DNA from: Prevotellaceae bacterium
GTDB lineage: Bacteria; Bacteroidota; Bacteroidia; Bacteroidales; Muribaculaceae
Assembly: GCA_021772015.1 (NCBI GenBank)
Contig: JAETNS010000010.1
Location: 1-64,000, forward strand
Length of the DNA stretch: 64,000 nucleotides
Direction: 5' to 3'
The translations under genes and the position numbers were made by a program. Under the pieces are notes generated by a model. That model was not told the DNA's origin. It made no database searches and saw nothing but the letters and a program-made list of their open reading frames with translations. Positions 14,950 through 23,659 of this stretch are shown here, piece by piece. Every line of letters begins with the position of its first letter. Positions within the stretch are counted from its first letter, which is position 1.

Positions 14950-17220
14950 TCAATTTCGTAATGATTGCATCATTCGGTCTATTTGATCATCCTCCGCTTC
15001 GAAGGTTCCTCGGCTCTCTCTATAATAATCTTCATCGTAGTCTTCCATTTCTGCAGGAAGAGATGCTTCTATTTCTTCCAGATGTTCAAAAGCCCTATCC
15101 AAAGAAACGCCATCAGGTAGTCTTTTTGCTATTTCTTCATAAGTTTCCTTTTGTTGAGCATACTCTGCTTCATTAGTAATGCATGAATCCATGTCCACAA
15201 TCATTGTCTCTTCGAGATCTTCTACAAAAGTATCCGTAATAATAGTATCATTATATGTTGATTTCAGCAAATCCATAAATGGAGCATAATTATCCAATAG
15301 AATATCCTCTTTAGAGAGTATGGACAATAAATCTGTTAATTCTGCTGGATTTTGAGAGAAATCCATTGCATTGACAATCCCCATCCTCGCGTAAAAGTTA
15401 TCTCTATCACCATCCTTAATTAGACTTATCAAAGACTCTTTAATCTCACTTAAGATGGATTTAAATAGTATTGGAAAGCAATCAATAAATTGTTTTAAAA
15501 AAATTGCGGTATCAAAAGAAGCTTTTTTTATACCATCCGAAGTTCTCTGTAACTTACATGATTTCAAAGAGCCTTCTAAACAGTTATAAAACTTTTCAAG
15601 AAGGTACTTTATATTATTTACAAACACAGCAGAATAATTATGTTGGAAATAATTGGGTAACTTATAATTGTGCGATTCGGCTTCTGTGAATGCATATGTG
15701 AGTTGTTCCGAGAAAAAGGACTTTTGAATCAACGCTTTCTGAATATTTTCATTTTGTCCAATATAATTTATCAAAAAATCACTGACTGATGGATTATAGG
15801 CTGTCACTATTATCAAATTTTGATGCTTTCGTGTTCTAATAAAGCAATCATGTAATAGTTTCACAACCTTGTTCCATGTTGTGTCATCAAAAGAGAGAGC
15901 AACCCCTAGCTCAGTATTTGAACAAAAATGTATATACGCCTTTTTCCAATCATCAATTGTGACCTGTTCTCCCATTGTTGCCAGAACAAGAAGCGCATAT
16001 TTACATTCGGGAGGCAGCTTTTCAAATGCGATTTCCCAAATCAAAAATGGATTAGAGAGAAGATTCTTAAATCGCGGCATAAAGTTATCTGGATCTGTGG
16101 ATTTCCACAGGCCTTTATCTATATAAGTTTCAATAATTCGCGGATTATAATTATGATGATTGATTATTCTATTGTAATTCCGCTCTTTCAAAAATTGAGT
16201 TATATAATCTTGAGGCAATTGTGCATTTGCCATGTGATTGTATAGTATTTTCGCTTTAACGGCCCTTGTATATGCTCCTACATCAAGGATGCATTTTGCC
16301 ATTTCAATATTCTCCGAACGCATTTTCTCATAATGCGTTCGAGCCTCGGCTAATATATATTCACGCGTTGTTAAGATAAAAGCCTTTGATTTATCTAATC
16401 TAATTTGTCGTATAAATGACATTAATTTTTGAGCGAAGCCAGTCCCGCCATCTTCAAAAACACTAGCCCCAAGAAAATCATCGAAAAAGAACACTTGTTT
16501 CTTATCTCGTTTATATAATTTTGCTGCAGTATCAATATCTCCTGAAAGATTGACAAATTCCTCAAAACCATTTGCGAGATAATCATAGACTAACATCCTT
16601 GCCAATGTCGTTTTACCAATTCCTGGGATACCTGATATTATCACATAATTATGATTCTTAAGAATCTCCCGAGCTTTATCAAAACTATCATTCATCACAT
16701 ATGTTGATATATGTGATTTAATGTCTTCCAGTTCAAAATCCGACCACAAAACTGGAGCCTTATGAATAATATTCTCTAATACCGCAGTACTTGTTAGCCA
16801 TAATTTATAATATTGTTTTTCAACTTCGCAATGCCGTCCAAGCAAATTGTTAAGATCATCATTGCCGAATATGTCAGCTACATCCTTAATATATGGTGCA
16901 AATAACTGCTTTATCTCTTCCTTATTTGCAGGTGTAAGACCAACGGATGTTGATACATAATATCTTTCAGGATTTAATTTTCGCACCTTTGCCACCTCAC
17001 CTTTTAGATTTGACAATAAGGAGCTATAACTTTGGTATCTTTTTGCTTGAATAATTGCTTTTCCGCCATTATTGGTCGAACATCTTAAATCAATTCCCCC
17101 ATCTCTCCCAGATGTGAATGATTCTATGAAACAATTCCACTCTTTCTGCAATAAATCGCGAGTAAGTTCTTCAAATTCACTCGGTTGCAATATATGAAAA
17201 TCGTAAGTTGCCATAGCCAT
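14950..17220 (-). CDS. Mrr-type nuclease fused to a STAND-like NTPase (Avs-like)
   Basis: The 756-residue protein begins with an Mrr-like PD-(D/E)xK domain: FEELTRDLLQ, then GRDGGIDL with D44, then IIQAKRY with Q58-A59-K60. A P-loop NTPase follows (ISGIPGIGKTT, about 195-205; Walker B VFFFDDFLG near 247) that resembles novel STAND modules. The remaining 450 residues are helical, with an acidic tail. Nuclease-STAND fusions are the layout of antiviral Avs proteins, in which the C-terminal part senses phage proteins; this one is much shorter than typical Avs. It lies 14 bases downstream of the DUF4143 ATPase, evidently in one transcript. An ATG two codons later (17214) is an equal candidate. Confidence 0.82.
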   Translation of the reverse strand: MAMATYDFHILQPSEFEELTRDLLQKEWNCFIESFTSGRDGGIDLRCSTNNGGKAIIQAKRYQSYSSLLSNLKGEVAKVRKLNPERYYVSTSVGLTPANKEEIKQLFAPYIKDVADIFGNDDLNNLLGRHCEVEKQYYKLWLTSTAVLENIIHKAPVLWSDFELEDIKSHISTYVMNDSFDKAREILKNHNYVIISGIPGIGKTTLARMLVYDYLANGFEEFVNLSGDIDTAAKLYKRDKKQVFFFDDFLGASVFEDGGTGFAQKLMSFIRQIRLDKSKAFILTTREYILAEARTHYEKMRSENIEMAKCILDVGAYTRAVKAKILYNHMANAQLPQDYITQFLKERNYNRIINHHNYNPRIIETYIDKGLWKSTDPDNFMPRFKNLLSNPFLIWEIAFEKLPPECKYALLVLATMGEQVTIDDWKKAYIHFCSNTELGVALSFDDTTWNKVVKLLHDCFIRTRKHQNLIIVTAYNPSVSDFLINYIGQNENIQKALIQKSFFSEQLTYAFTEAESHNYKLPNYFQHNYSAVFVNNIKYLLEKFYNCLEGSLKSCKLQRTSDGIKKASFDTAIFLKQFIDCFPILFKSILSEIKESLISLIKDGDRDNFYARMGIVNAMDFSQNPAELTDLLSILSKEDILLDNYAPFMDLLKSTYNDTIITDTFVEDLEETMIVDMDSCITNEAEYAQQKETYEEIAKRLPDGVSLDRAFEHLEEIEASLPAEMEDYDEDYYRESRGTFEAEDDQIDRMMQSLRN

Positions 17221-17234
17221 ATTTTTCTATAGAA

Positions 17235-18569
17235 TTATAAAAATAACGTCATATAAGCCGGAAGATAGATTGTATGTTCCTCTTTGCGCAAATCTTTTGT
17301 ATAGACAAGGTATCGCTTATTCACGCGCGAAGAAAATTTTTCACAGAAAAGATCGAGCGATCTGTGGGTCTTATAGCCCGAAGACTTCACTTCTACTGGC
17401 TCTATCTTAGTTCCGTTTGAAAGGAGAAAATCAACTTCGTAAAGATGATTGCTTGTTTCTGACGGCCATGTATAGTAATATAGTTCGTGACCATTGGCTT
17501 TCAGCATCTGGGCAACTATATTCTCATAAACATATCCGAGGTCAGCACTCAGTTTGTCCGAGAGCAGTTTTTCATATATGATGTTTTCGGTAAACTTCTT
17601 ATCCCAAAAAGCAAGTGTGATGAATAGACCAGTGTCAGCCATAAACATCTTATATCTGTTGGTGTCCTTATGCAGAGCCATGCCGACATTGGCATCATTT
17701 GCATGATAGGCCATATTCACAACCATAGAATCCTGCATATCGAAAATAATTTCCATCAGTCGATCATGCCTACCATCTCCATCAGTCGGAGCATTAACCG
17801 TATAACGGGATGCGTTTCGTGTCAATTCAGAGGGTATTGCCATGAACAATTTAGAAGCCATGCCGGAAGGATCGATTTTCATAAAATCTTTTTCATAGAG
17901 TCGGATAATGCGTCTCTTTGCCTGATCCACTTTCCCCATGTTTTTAGATTCAATATATGTCTTGACTGCCTGTGGCATACCGCCAACGAGCATATAAAGA
18001 CGGAAATCTCTCATAAGGCTCCTGTTTGCCTCATCTCCCATCCCCTTCTGCTTTTCAAAGAATTGACGTAGCATTGGGATTGTGATTTCATCCCCAAGCG
18101 CCCATTTGAACTCCTCATAATCAAGAGGATTCAACGTAAGCTCATCTTCCTCACTCGGGATGATGATTCCTCTTACATTCTGCTTAATTGACAGTAGTGA
18201 CCCGGTTTCAATATAGTCATATCTTCCATCCTCAATAAGATATTTTATAGCCTGACGTGCATTAGGGCATTTTTGAACCTCATCAAATATAATTAAAGAA
18301 GCACGAGGTTTGAGTGTTACCTTATACATCATCTGTAGACGCATGAAGATATAGTCAAGGTCAGATATATCATCAAACAAATCACTAACTTCTTTACTAC
18401 ATTTGGCGAAATCTATGGCTATGAAGCTATCATACTCATTCTTGGCAAACTCCTTGGCAAGAGTGGATTTGCCTACACGCCTCGCCCCCTTAATCAGAAG
18501 AGCCGACGTTCCATTGCTATCCTGCTTCCATTGAAGCATCTCGGTATATAGTTTACGCTTGAATATCAT
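17235..18569 (-). CDS. AAA ATPase with DUF4143 domain
   Basis: The ATG at 18569 gives 444 residues and places the P-loop GARRVGKS at 28-35. Walker B is LIIFDEVQKC, and the C-terminal DUF4143 part has YEVDFLLSNG followed by EPVEVKSSG, a PD-(D/E)xK-like arrangement. These ATPases are abundant in Bacteroidales; their role is unknown. The longer frame starting at 18638 would begin upstream of the promoter: a minus-strand TATCTTTG at 18593-18600 with TTTG at 18621-18624 sits 23 bases before 18569. It is the first gene of a two-gene operon with the Mrr-STAND protein. Confidence 0.85.
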   Translation of the reverse strand: MIFKRKLYTEMLQWKQDSNGTSALLIKGARRVGKSTLAKEFAKNEYDSFIAIDFAKCSKEVSDLFDDISDLDYIFMRLQMMYKVTLKPRASLIIFDEVQKCPNARQAIKYLIEDGRYDYIETGSLLSIKQNVRGIIIPSEEDELTLNPLDYEEFKWALGDEITIPMLRQFFEKQKGMGDEANRSLMRDFRLYMLVGGMPQAVKTYIESKNMGKVDQAKRRIIRLYEKDFMKIDPSGMASKLFMAIPSELTRNASRYTVNAPTDGDGRHDRLMEIIFDMQDSMVVNMAYHANDANVGMALHKDTNRYKMFMADTGLFITLAFWDKKFTENIIYEKLLSDKLSADLGYVYENIVAQMLKANGHELYYYTWPSETSNHLYEVDFLLSNGTKIEPVEVKSSGYKTHRSLDLFCEKFSSRVNKRYLVYTKDLRKEEHTIYLPAYMTLFL

Positions 18570-18592
18570 AATCTCGAAATATAATTCGGGTG

Positions 18593-18624
18593 CAAAGATA
18601 ATAACTTTGGCAATAATCCCCAAA
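18593..18624 (-). promoter_or_regulatory. Bacteroidetes promoter of the ATPase/STAND operon
   Basis: On the minus strand TTTG (18621-18624) and TATCTTTG (18593-18600) are separated by 20 bases, which fits the Bacteroidetes housekeeping consensus. The -33 element lies inside the first 33-bp repeat unit, so whatever binds the repeats would compete with RNA polymerase. Confidence 0.8.
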
Positions 18625-18825
18625 TATACCAACTGCAAATTGTCAATTATCCCTAAATTTATCTACATAAAAATGTCACTAATCCCAAAATTCTAAAAGT
18701 AACCATTGTCAGACTCCACATTTTAAAGGGCCAATTCGCTAATATGTCCACCGGATTGTCAATAATCCCCCATTTAACAGCATTAAATATGTCAATAATC
18801 TCCATTTATTGCATCTATGTTTGTG
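18611..18825. repeat. 33-bp-periodic repeats upstream of the ATPase/STAND operon
   Basis: CAATAATCCCCAAAT-like cores begin at 18611, 18644 and 18677 and again at 18760 and 18793; spacing within each group is exactly 33 bases. They occupy the region between the minus-strand operon promoter and the plus-strand promoter at 18820. A single further copy (CAAATAATCCCTA) follows the IS at 20110. They look like operator or iteron sites. They are too degenerate for a CRISPR. Confidence 0.75.
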
Positions 18826-18851
18826 TAATCTACCGAAAATCATTATCTTTG
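18820..18851 (+). promoter_or_regulatory. Divergent Bacteroidetes promoter with no gene behind it
   Basis: TTTG (18820-18823), a 20-base spacer and TATCTTTG (18844-18851) form a full consensus match. It points away from the ATPase operon into about 190 bases without a gene, up to the IS end at 19042. Confidence 0.75.
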
Positions 18852-18857
18852 CATAAG

Positions 18858-18945
18858 TAAAGAATGGACGCATATACGAGCCGGAATTGTTAAAATTTGG
18901 AGGTGTGAACCCCGCGAAATTCCATTTTGTAGATTATATGCGCAA
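18858..18945 (+). ncRNA. Structured RNA candidate
   Basis: Directly behind the promoter at 18820-18851, CGCATATA (18869-18876) pairs with TATATGCG (18935-18942) and inside it GGAATT (18883-18888) pairs with AATTCC (18918-18923). No reading frame of useful length with a start is present. The 3' end is not defined; no T-tract terminator was found before the IS at 19042. A small regulatory RNA, or the leader of a gene lost through the IS insertion, would both fit. Confidence 0.45.
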
Positions 18946-19041
18946 CCTACTCACTATCAGAAATATGCTATAATTGCGTCGGTAAATAATCGCTTGATTA
19001 TCAATGATTTATATTGATGACAATTGATTGTTACTGTGTAA

Positions 19042-20106
19042 TAGACAAGACTTCACCTGACAGATTATTTAGGGCACCGAGAAAAAATTGTCAGATTGTG
19101 TTGACAAATTTAGTGATTTGTCCTCAGTTTCGCAAGAGGGTGATATTTTTGTGGTCTCCCCCTGTTGCGAGTGGAGTCCCTGCTGTTGTATGTCGTATCG
19201 TCTTGCCACGGCGATACCCTCGATGAAAGTCTGCATAGGCGTTTTCCCGAAGCAGTATTTCCCGGAGTGTGTTCTCTCTGTGTTGTAGTGGTTCATCCAC
19301 GCGTCGAGGTCGGCCTGCAACTGTTCGATGGAGGTGTATATCTTCTTTCGGAAGGCGATGGCGTAGAACTCGTTCTGCACGGTACGGTTGAATCTCTCGC
19401 AGATACCGTTTGTCTGCGGACTCTTTGCCTTTATCTTTGAGTGGTCGATGTCCTCTATCGCGAGGTACAGTTCGAACTCGTGTGTCTCGCGGTTGCCGCA
19501 GTACTCTGTCCCGCGATCTGTGAGCATCCGCATCACCTTTAGGTCGTGCTGTTCAAAGAAAGGCACGACGCGATCGTTGAGCATGTCGGCGGCGACAAGG
19601 GCATTCTTGCGGTCGTACAGCTTGGCGAAGCCAATTTTGGAATAGGTGTCTATGACAGTCTGCTGATAGATTTCAGGCGTTTCTGGAACGTCTCCAGATC
19701 GTGGCGAAGCCATATGGAGCGCACTCCTCCCTGCGAGACCATGATGCCCCTCTTGCGCAGTTCGTTGGACACGCGCACCTGCCCAAGAGCCGGGTTCTCG
19801 AAGGCCATCTGCACGACGGCGTTCTCTATCCGCTCCTCCACGCGGTTCTTTATCACCGGCTTGCGGCGCGATATCTCCTGCAAGGCAAGTTCGCCGCCCT
19901 GCTCGTAGAGTTCCTTGAAGCGGTAGAAGCTGTCGCGGCTGTAGCCCATTATCTTGCAGGCACGCGACACGTTGCCCAGTTGCTGGGACAGTTCCAGCAG
20001 TCCCAGTTTGTTCTTGATGACTTTTTCTGATGTGGTCATGGCTTAATCTTTTTCTTTTTACAAAAGTAATGTTTTTATCCGTGATTGTCAGATTAAGTCT
20101 TGACTA
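19042..20106 (-). mobile_element. IS481-like insertion sequence, decayed
   Basis: About 1.06 kb is bounded by imperfect 21-bp inverted repeats. The left end (19042-19062) contains CAAGACTTCACCTGACA; the right end (20086-20106) reads CAAGACTTAATCTGACA on the other strand; 18 of 21 positions match. The transposase inside is frameshifted. No target duplication is evident next to these ends, so the exact tips may lie a few bases away. Confidence 0.75.
19069..20039 (-). pseudogene. IS481-family transposase with internal deletion and frameshift
   Basis: The N-terminal part (20039-19650, 129 residues) is a helix-turn-helix domain with [17 protein letters not shown] and [16 protein letters not shown]. 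The C-terminal part (19713-19069, another frame) is an rve/DDE integrase core: [25 protein letters not shown] and GICERFNRT. In intact IS481-type proteins the two are joined by some 60-70 residues; here KRLK is followed almost at once by IYQQTVID in a shifted frame, so an internal deletion removed the joint, probably including the first catalytic region. Transposition by this copy alone is unlikely. Confidence 0.85.
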
Positions 20107-20126
20107 CTTCAAATAATCCCTATCAT

Positions 20127-21251
20127 TTATTCCTTGATTTTAATATCAACATTCTTGCTATACTTATCTATTATATCCTCCTTATAATAAAGATTCTCAG
20201 GTAAGTAAATGACAACCGTCTGCTCTGCCGATTTTAGTTGTAACAATTTATCAATTACAGCAAATGAACAACTTATAGCTGGATTTACTTGACCACAAAT
20301 ATCAACTATTATTTTTTTACAATCTGATGGGACTTTCATTAATTCTTTAAACACAAATCCTTCCGCTTGCCCACGACCAAAAATCTCCTCAGCATCAAAA
20401 CTTATAGTATAGTTTGAACTGCCCATATTTATAGGCTGATTATCAGGCAACGATAATTCTAGAATATTCTCCGTGTCATATTTATAAGCGAGATTAAAGA
20501 AATCAGCTGCATATTTCATAGTCGCTTTACCTCCATTTCCCTCTCTCTCTAAAAGCGTCGTGTAATCAAACTGTTTTCCATTGTCAGAAAAAATCACCTT
20601 ATTACCTTCGACTTTGATTTTGAATGTACCTGCCTGACCATGTTCAAAAGCATTGGTGGCTATTTCGTAAGCTAAATCTTTTAGGATATTTATTGATAGC
20701 GGATTAAGTTTATTAAAAAGACCTGGGCGTGAAAAAAAAGCATGAAGTTTATCAACAGAAGCAAAAATCGGTATTTGAATTTCGGGTAGCAGAGTAGCCC
20801 CTTTTACCTCAGGATAGAAACGTTCCATAATTGTTGGTCGACATTGCACTTCGTCTTCTATGTCATCCCATGACCAAGTATCAACAGAAAAAGGATAAAT
20901 CTGTTGTTTTGTAAGATTACGACAGTGCTGTTGTACTTTAACATCTCTAGGCGATGTTGTAGCTATAATAAATGAAGAGAGTTGTGGTTGGAAATTTTTG
21001 GCTTTTTCGCACTCACTATCTATCTCATCCATGGTTAAGTGACTCTGATAATTCCCGTTTTTACCTTTACATTGAACTCCAGAATAATCGTGGTCAAACA
21101 TATTTTTCCCCCATATATCAACACCGTGCTGTGCTTGTCCATTACGACCATTCGGATGGGCATCTGGATCTCTCCACATTTCTTTCCAAAGCTGAAAGCA
21201 CAAATCTTGAAAATCAGCCCAGCCTGAAGGATATGGTAAATTTAATCTCAT
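20127..21251 (-). CDS. PD-(D/E)xK nuclease fused to a GHKL ATPase-like domain
   Basis: The 374-residue protein begins with a nuclease-like domain: QHGVDIWG with D45, then GVQCKGKN with Q60-C61-K62, like the N-terminal effector domains of several defence NTPases. From about 185 a GHKL-type ATP-binding fold follows: the N-box YEIATNAFEHG (E196, N200) and FSDNGKQFD near 219. The last 100 residues (IIVDICGQVN, then VVIYLPENLYY) are unassigned. GHKL proteins bind ATP and often switch conformation, so the nuclease may be gated by ATP; that is inference. It is a single gene between the IS and module B, not tied to an operon. Confidence 0.75.
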   Translation of the reverse strand: MRLNLPYPSGWADFQDLCFQLWKEMWRDPDAHPNGRNGQAQHGVDIWGKNMFDHDYSGVQCKGKNGNYQSHLTMDEIDSECEKAKNFQPQLSSFIIATTSPRDVKVQQHCRNLTKQQIYPFSVDTWSWDDIEDEVQCRPTIMERFYPEVKGATLLPEIQIPIFASVDKLHAFFSRPGLFNKLNPLSINILKDLAYEIATNAFEHGQAGTFKIKVEGNKVIFSDNGKQFDYTTLLEREGNGGKATMKYAADFFNLAYKYDTENILELSLPDNQPINMGSSNYTISFDAEEIFGRGQAEGFVFKELMKVPSDCKKIIVDICGQVNPAISCSFAVIDKLLQLKSAEQTVVIYLPENLYYKEDIIDKYSKNVDIKIKE

Positions 21252-21281
21252 AAAATCTACGGGGTAAAGTTGTTATTGGTG

Positions 21282-21289
21282 CAAATTTA
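21282..21289 (-). promoter_or_regulatory. Possible -7 element for the nuclease-GHKL gene
   Basis: TAAATTTG followed by CA on the minus strand lies 30 bases before the ATG at 21251. No clear TTTG is found at the right distance, so the call rests on the -7 match and its position only. Confidence 0.4.
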
Positions 21290-21522
21290 ATGAAAAATCG
21301 CGAGAATTCTATACAAGCAGATATAAAAACTCCCTCCTTTTTAATGGAAAGTATTTCGGGAAGCGTTTAAATGACATGTAAAAATTATTAATCTCCAGCA
21401 AAAAGCCATTTGTCAATTATGTTAGGATATATAATTCCGCTATTGAAACACATATTTCTTTTGCCGCCTAATTAATATTTTGTATTGTACCGCATCATCT
21501 AACATAACAATCCATCCTTTAT

Positions 21523-21557
21523 GGAGTGATTATCCAAATTAACCGGAAAATCACTCC
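21523..21557 (+). terminator. Hairpin upstream of module B
   Basis: GGAGTGATT (21523-21531) pairs with AATCACTCC (21549-21557), extended inward by TCC/GGA, and TTTTG follows. It has the form of a plus-strand intrinsic terminator, but no plus-strand gene ends just upstream. It resembles in style and position the hairpin before 2722. The rest of the 21252-21730 gap is AT-rich and shows no gene. Confidence 0.5.
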
Positions 21558-21730
21558 TTTTGCCATATTTTCACCATACAAATATTCTCTGACTTTCCCT
21601 TTTGTTTCTCAGCTGGTTATAATTTGCCCTGTGGTTATTTTGAGGTAGGCGGATTGTTAAATTTTTCACCGGTAACTCACCATTTTACTTTGCGTTAGAA
21701 TTTCAAACGAACCCCAAAACCATAAGTAAA

Positions 21731-22117
21731 ATGGAAACATCCACAATCACTTTCGACCAGCTTCCCCATGTGGTAGGTAGTCTCTCCGAAAAACTCGACC
21801 GCGTGCTTTAACTGCTTGAAAAGGCTGGCATCGCCGGCCACTCCAAACAGTCCAAATCATCACGCAGACTCGTGTATGCGAAAGAGGCTTGCGAGATAAT
21901 AGGCAAGTCACTTTCGACCCTCTACCGCGCAATCAAAGCTCCGAATGATCCCATTCCGAGCTACAAGCGCGGCAAGCTCCTATATTTCTATGAGGATAAA
22001 CTATACGCATGGATCGAAGGCGGGCGCAAACATTCCGTCGCTCCTTCTCTCGCCGAAACAGTAGCGGCTATGACCGCAGGAATGAAACGTCGTCCCCATG
22101 GAGGATATAATTTCTGA
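21731..22117 (+). pseudogene. HTH (excisionase-like) protein with an early in-frame TAA
   Basis: An ATG at 21731 opens a frame (METSTITFDQLPHVVG) that is stopped by TAA at 21809-21811, codon 27. The same frame continues without a break to 22117 with a helix-turn-helix domain: AKEACEIIGKSLSTLYRAI, then SYKRGKLLYFYEDKL. Such small HTH proteins precede DUF3987 genes in Bacteroidales mobile elements and bind DNA or control excision. A GTG at 21872 could restart translation and still give the 81-residue DNA-binding part. The end overlaps the next gene by 20 bases. Confidence 0.75.
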
Positions 22118-23546
22118 GCCTATGGAAAAGAATATCACCCCGGACTCTGTAATCAGTGCGCTGATTACTCACACAAAGCTTTCCGACAGCGATTTTCCGG
22201 TACATGTATTTCCCGCCAGGATGCAACGGATAATCCTCGAACTACACGCCACCTGTGGTTTCCCGATTGATTACACCGCATCGGCGATGCTTGCCGCCAT
22301 ATCCGTAGCTATCGGCAACATCCACCACATTGAGGTGAAACGTAACTGGCAGGAATCGGCAATCGTCTATATCGCGATTGTCGGACGACCCGGAGATTGC
22401 AAGTCACATCCGCTGACTTTCGTGATGCGTCCGCTCGTCAATGCCGACTGGAAAAACAACCAGGAGTTTCTGAAAAAACATTGCGAATATCAGCAGGCAG
22501 TAGCAATGAGCCGCAAAGAACGCATCAATGCCGGATTGGACGAATTTCCGAAAGAGCCGAAGCGTATGCGCTATCTGGTATCAGACGTTACGCAGGAGGG
22601 GCTAAGTGCCATCCACTTTCACAATCCGCGTGGCTTATGCCTATGGGTTGATGAACTGTCGGCATGGTTCAAGAATTTCACCCGTTATAACACCGGCTCA
22701 GAGGAACAATTCTGGCTTTCGGCTTTCAATGGTAGCACCACCATGTCCGACCGTAAGAATTCCCAAAATTCCATTTTTATCAAAAATCCGTTCATCTCTG
22801 TTGTCGGGACAATCCAGCGCAGACTGTTGACCGAACTTGCCAACGGTGAAAGAGCAGCTAACGGCTTCATTGATCGCATACTGTTCGCAATGACCAAAAG
22901 TAACGGCAAGCCGAGATGGAACGAGGAAGATGTCAGCGAGAATCTTGACAATGATTGGGAGCGCATCCTCAGTCGGCTTCTCTCGGTGCAATGTTCAGTA
23001 AATGATGAAAACGAGCCGATGCCGTTCATAATCCGATTCACACCGGATGCTAAACTGAAGTTATATGAATGGCAACATGAAAATGCCGGAAGGTGCGATA
23101 ATGAGATGAGCGATAGCATTGTCAGCTTCTTCTGTAAGCTTGAAATCTATGTAATCCGGTTTTGCCTGATTATCCGCATGGCCCGATGGGCTGTTGACGA
23201 GGATTCATCAAACCCTGATACTATCGAAGTTGAGGATGTTGACGGAGCGACAGAGTTAGCTGAATATTTCCGCAACAATGCATTGAGCGTACTCACCTGC
23301 ATAAGCGAGGAAAAACTGAACGAACTGCATCGCTCTGTATATGACAATCTCAACGATGAGTTTTCAACTGCCGATGGAATCCGGGTAGCAGAGCGATTCG
23401 GCATGAAAGAACATACTTTTAAGATGTTTCTTACCCGCAATCTCAACACTCTGTTTCGCCGTGTCCGTCAAGGGTGGTATAAGAAGCTGTCGTGTTACTC
23501 CGCTAATAATGTTACTCCCGCTGATGATGCGAACATTCCGAATTAA
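22098..23546 (+). CDS. DUF3987 protein, primase/helicase-like
   Basis: The 482-residue protein matches DUF3987 proteins of mobilizable elements: an N-terminal region with IILELHATCGFPIDYTAS, a P-loop-like GRPGDCKSH at 96-104 that departs from the strict Walker A, and CLWVDELSAWF followed by FISVVGTIQ. Family proteins are thought to act in element replication; the exact reaction is not known. The ATG at 22098 overlaps the HTH gene, and a second ATG lies at 22122. A gap of 113 bases separates it from the DUF3408 gene. Confidence 0.8.
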   Translation: MEDIISEPMEKNITPDSVISALITHTKLSDSDFPVHVFPARMQRIILELHATCGFPIDYTASAMLAAISVAIGNIHHIEVKRNWQESAIVYIAIVGRPGDCKSHPLTFVMRPLVNADWKNNQEFLKKHCEYQQAVAMSRKERINAGLDEFPKEPKRMRYLVSDVTQEGLSAIHFHNPRGLCLWVDELSAWFKNFTRYNTGSEEQFWLSAFNGSTTMSDRKNSQNSIFIKNPFISVVGTIQRRLLTELANGERAANGFIDRILFAMTKSNGKPRWNEEDVSENLDNDWERILSRLLSVQCSVNDENEPMPFIIRFTPDAKLKLYEWQHENAGRCDNEMSDSIVSFFCKLEIYVIRFCLIIRMARWAVDEDSSNPDTIEVEDVDGATELAEYFRNNALSVLTCISEEKLNELHRSVYDNLNDEFSTADGIRVAERFGMKEHTFKMFLTRNLNTLFRRVRQGWYKKLSCYSANNVTPADDANIPN

Positions 23547-23659
23547 CAACCGACATCGGCTTCCGAATATCCGTGACAAGCCGTTGCTATACTTCATATT
23601 CTCACTCCTCAAACTCAAAATGTACAACCGAACTAAAGTCCATAAAAATCTTACAAAAT

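Noticed and set aside
14532-18825. Repeats resembling a CRISPR array
   Set aside because: Units are degenerate, the 33-bp period includes repeat and spacer, no cas genes are present, and the two groups flank one operon. An operator or iteron role fits better.
18858-18945. Retron RNA
   Set aside because: The structured RNA lies near defence genes, but no reverse transcriptase is present anywhere in the window.
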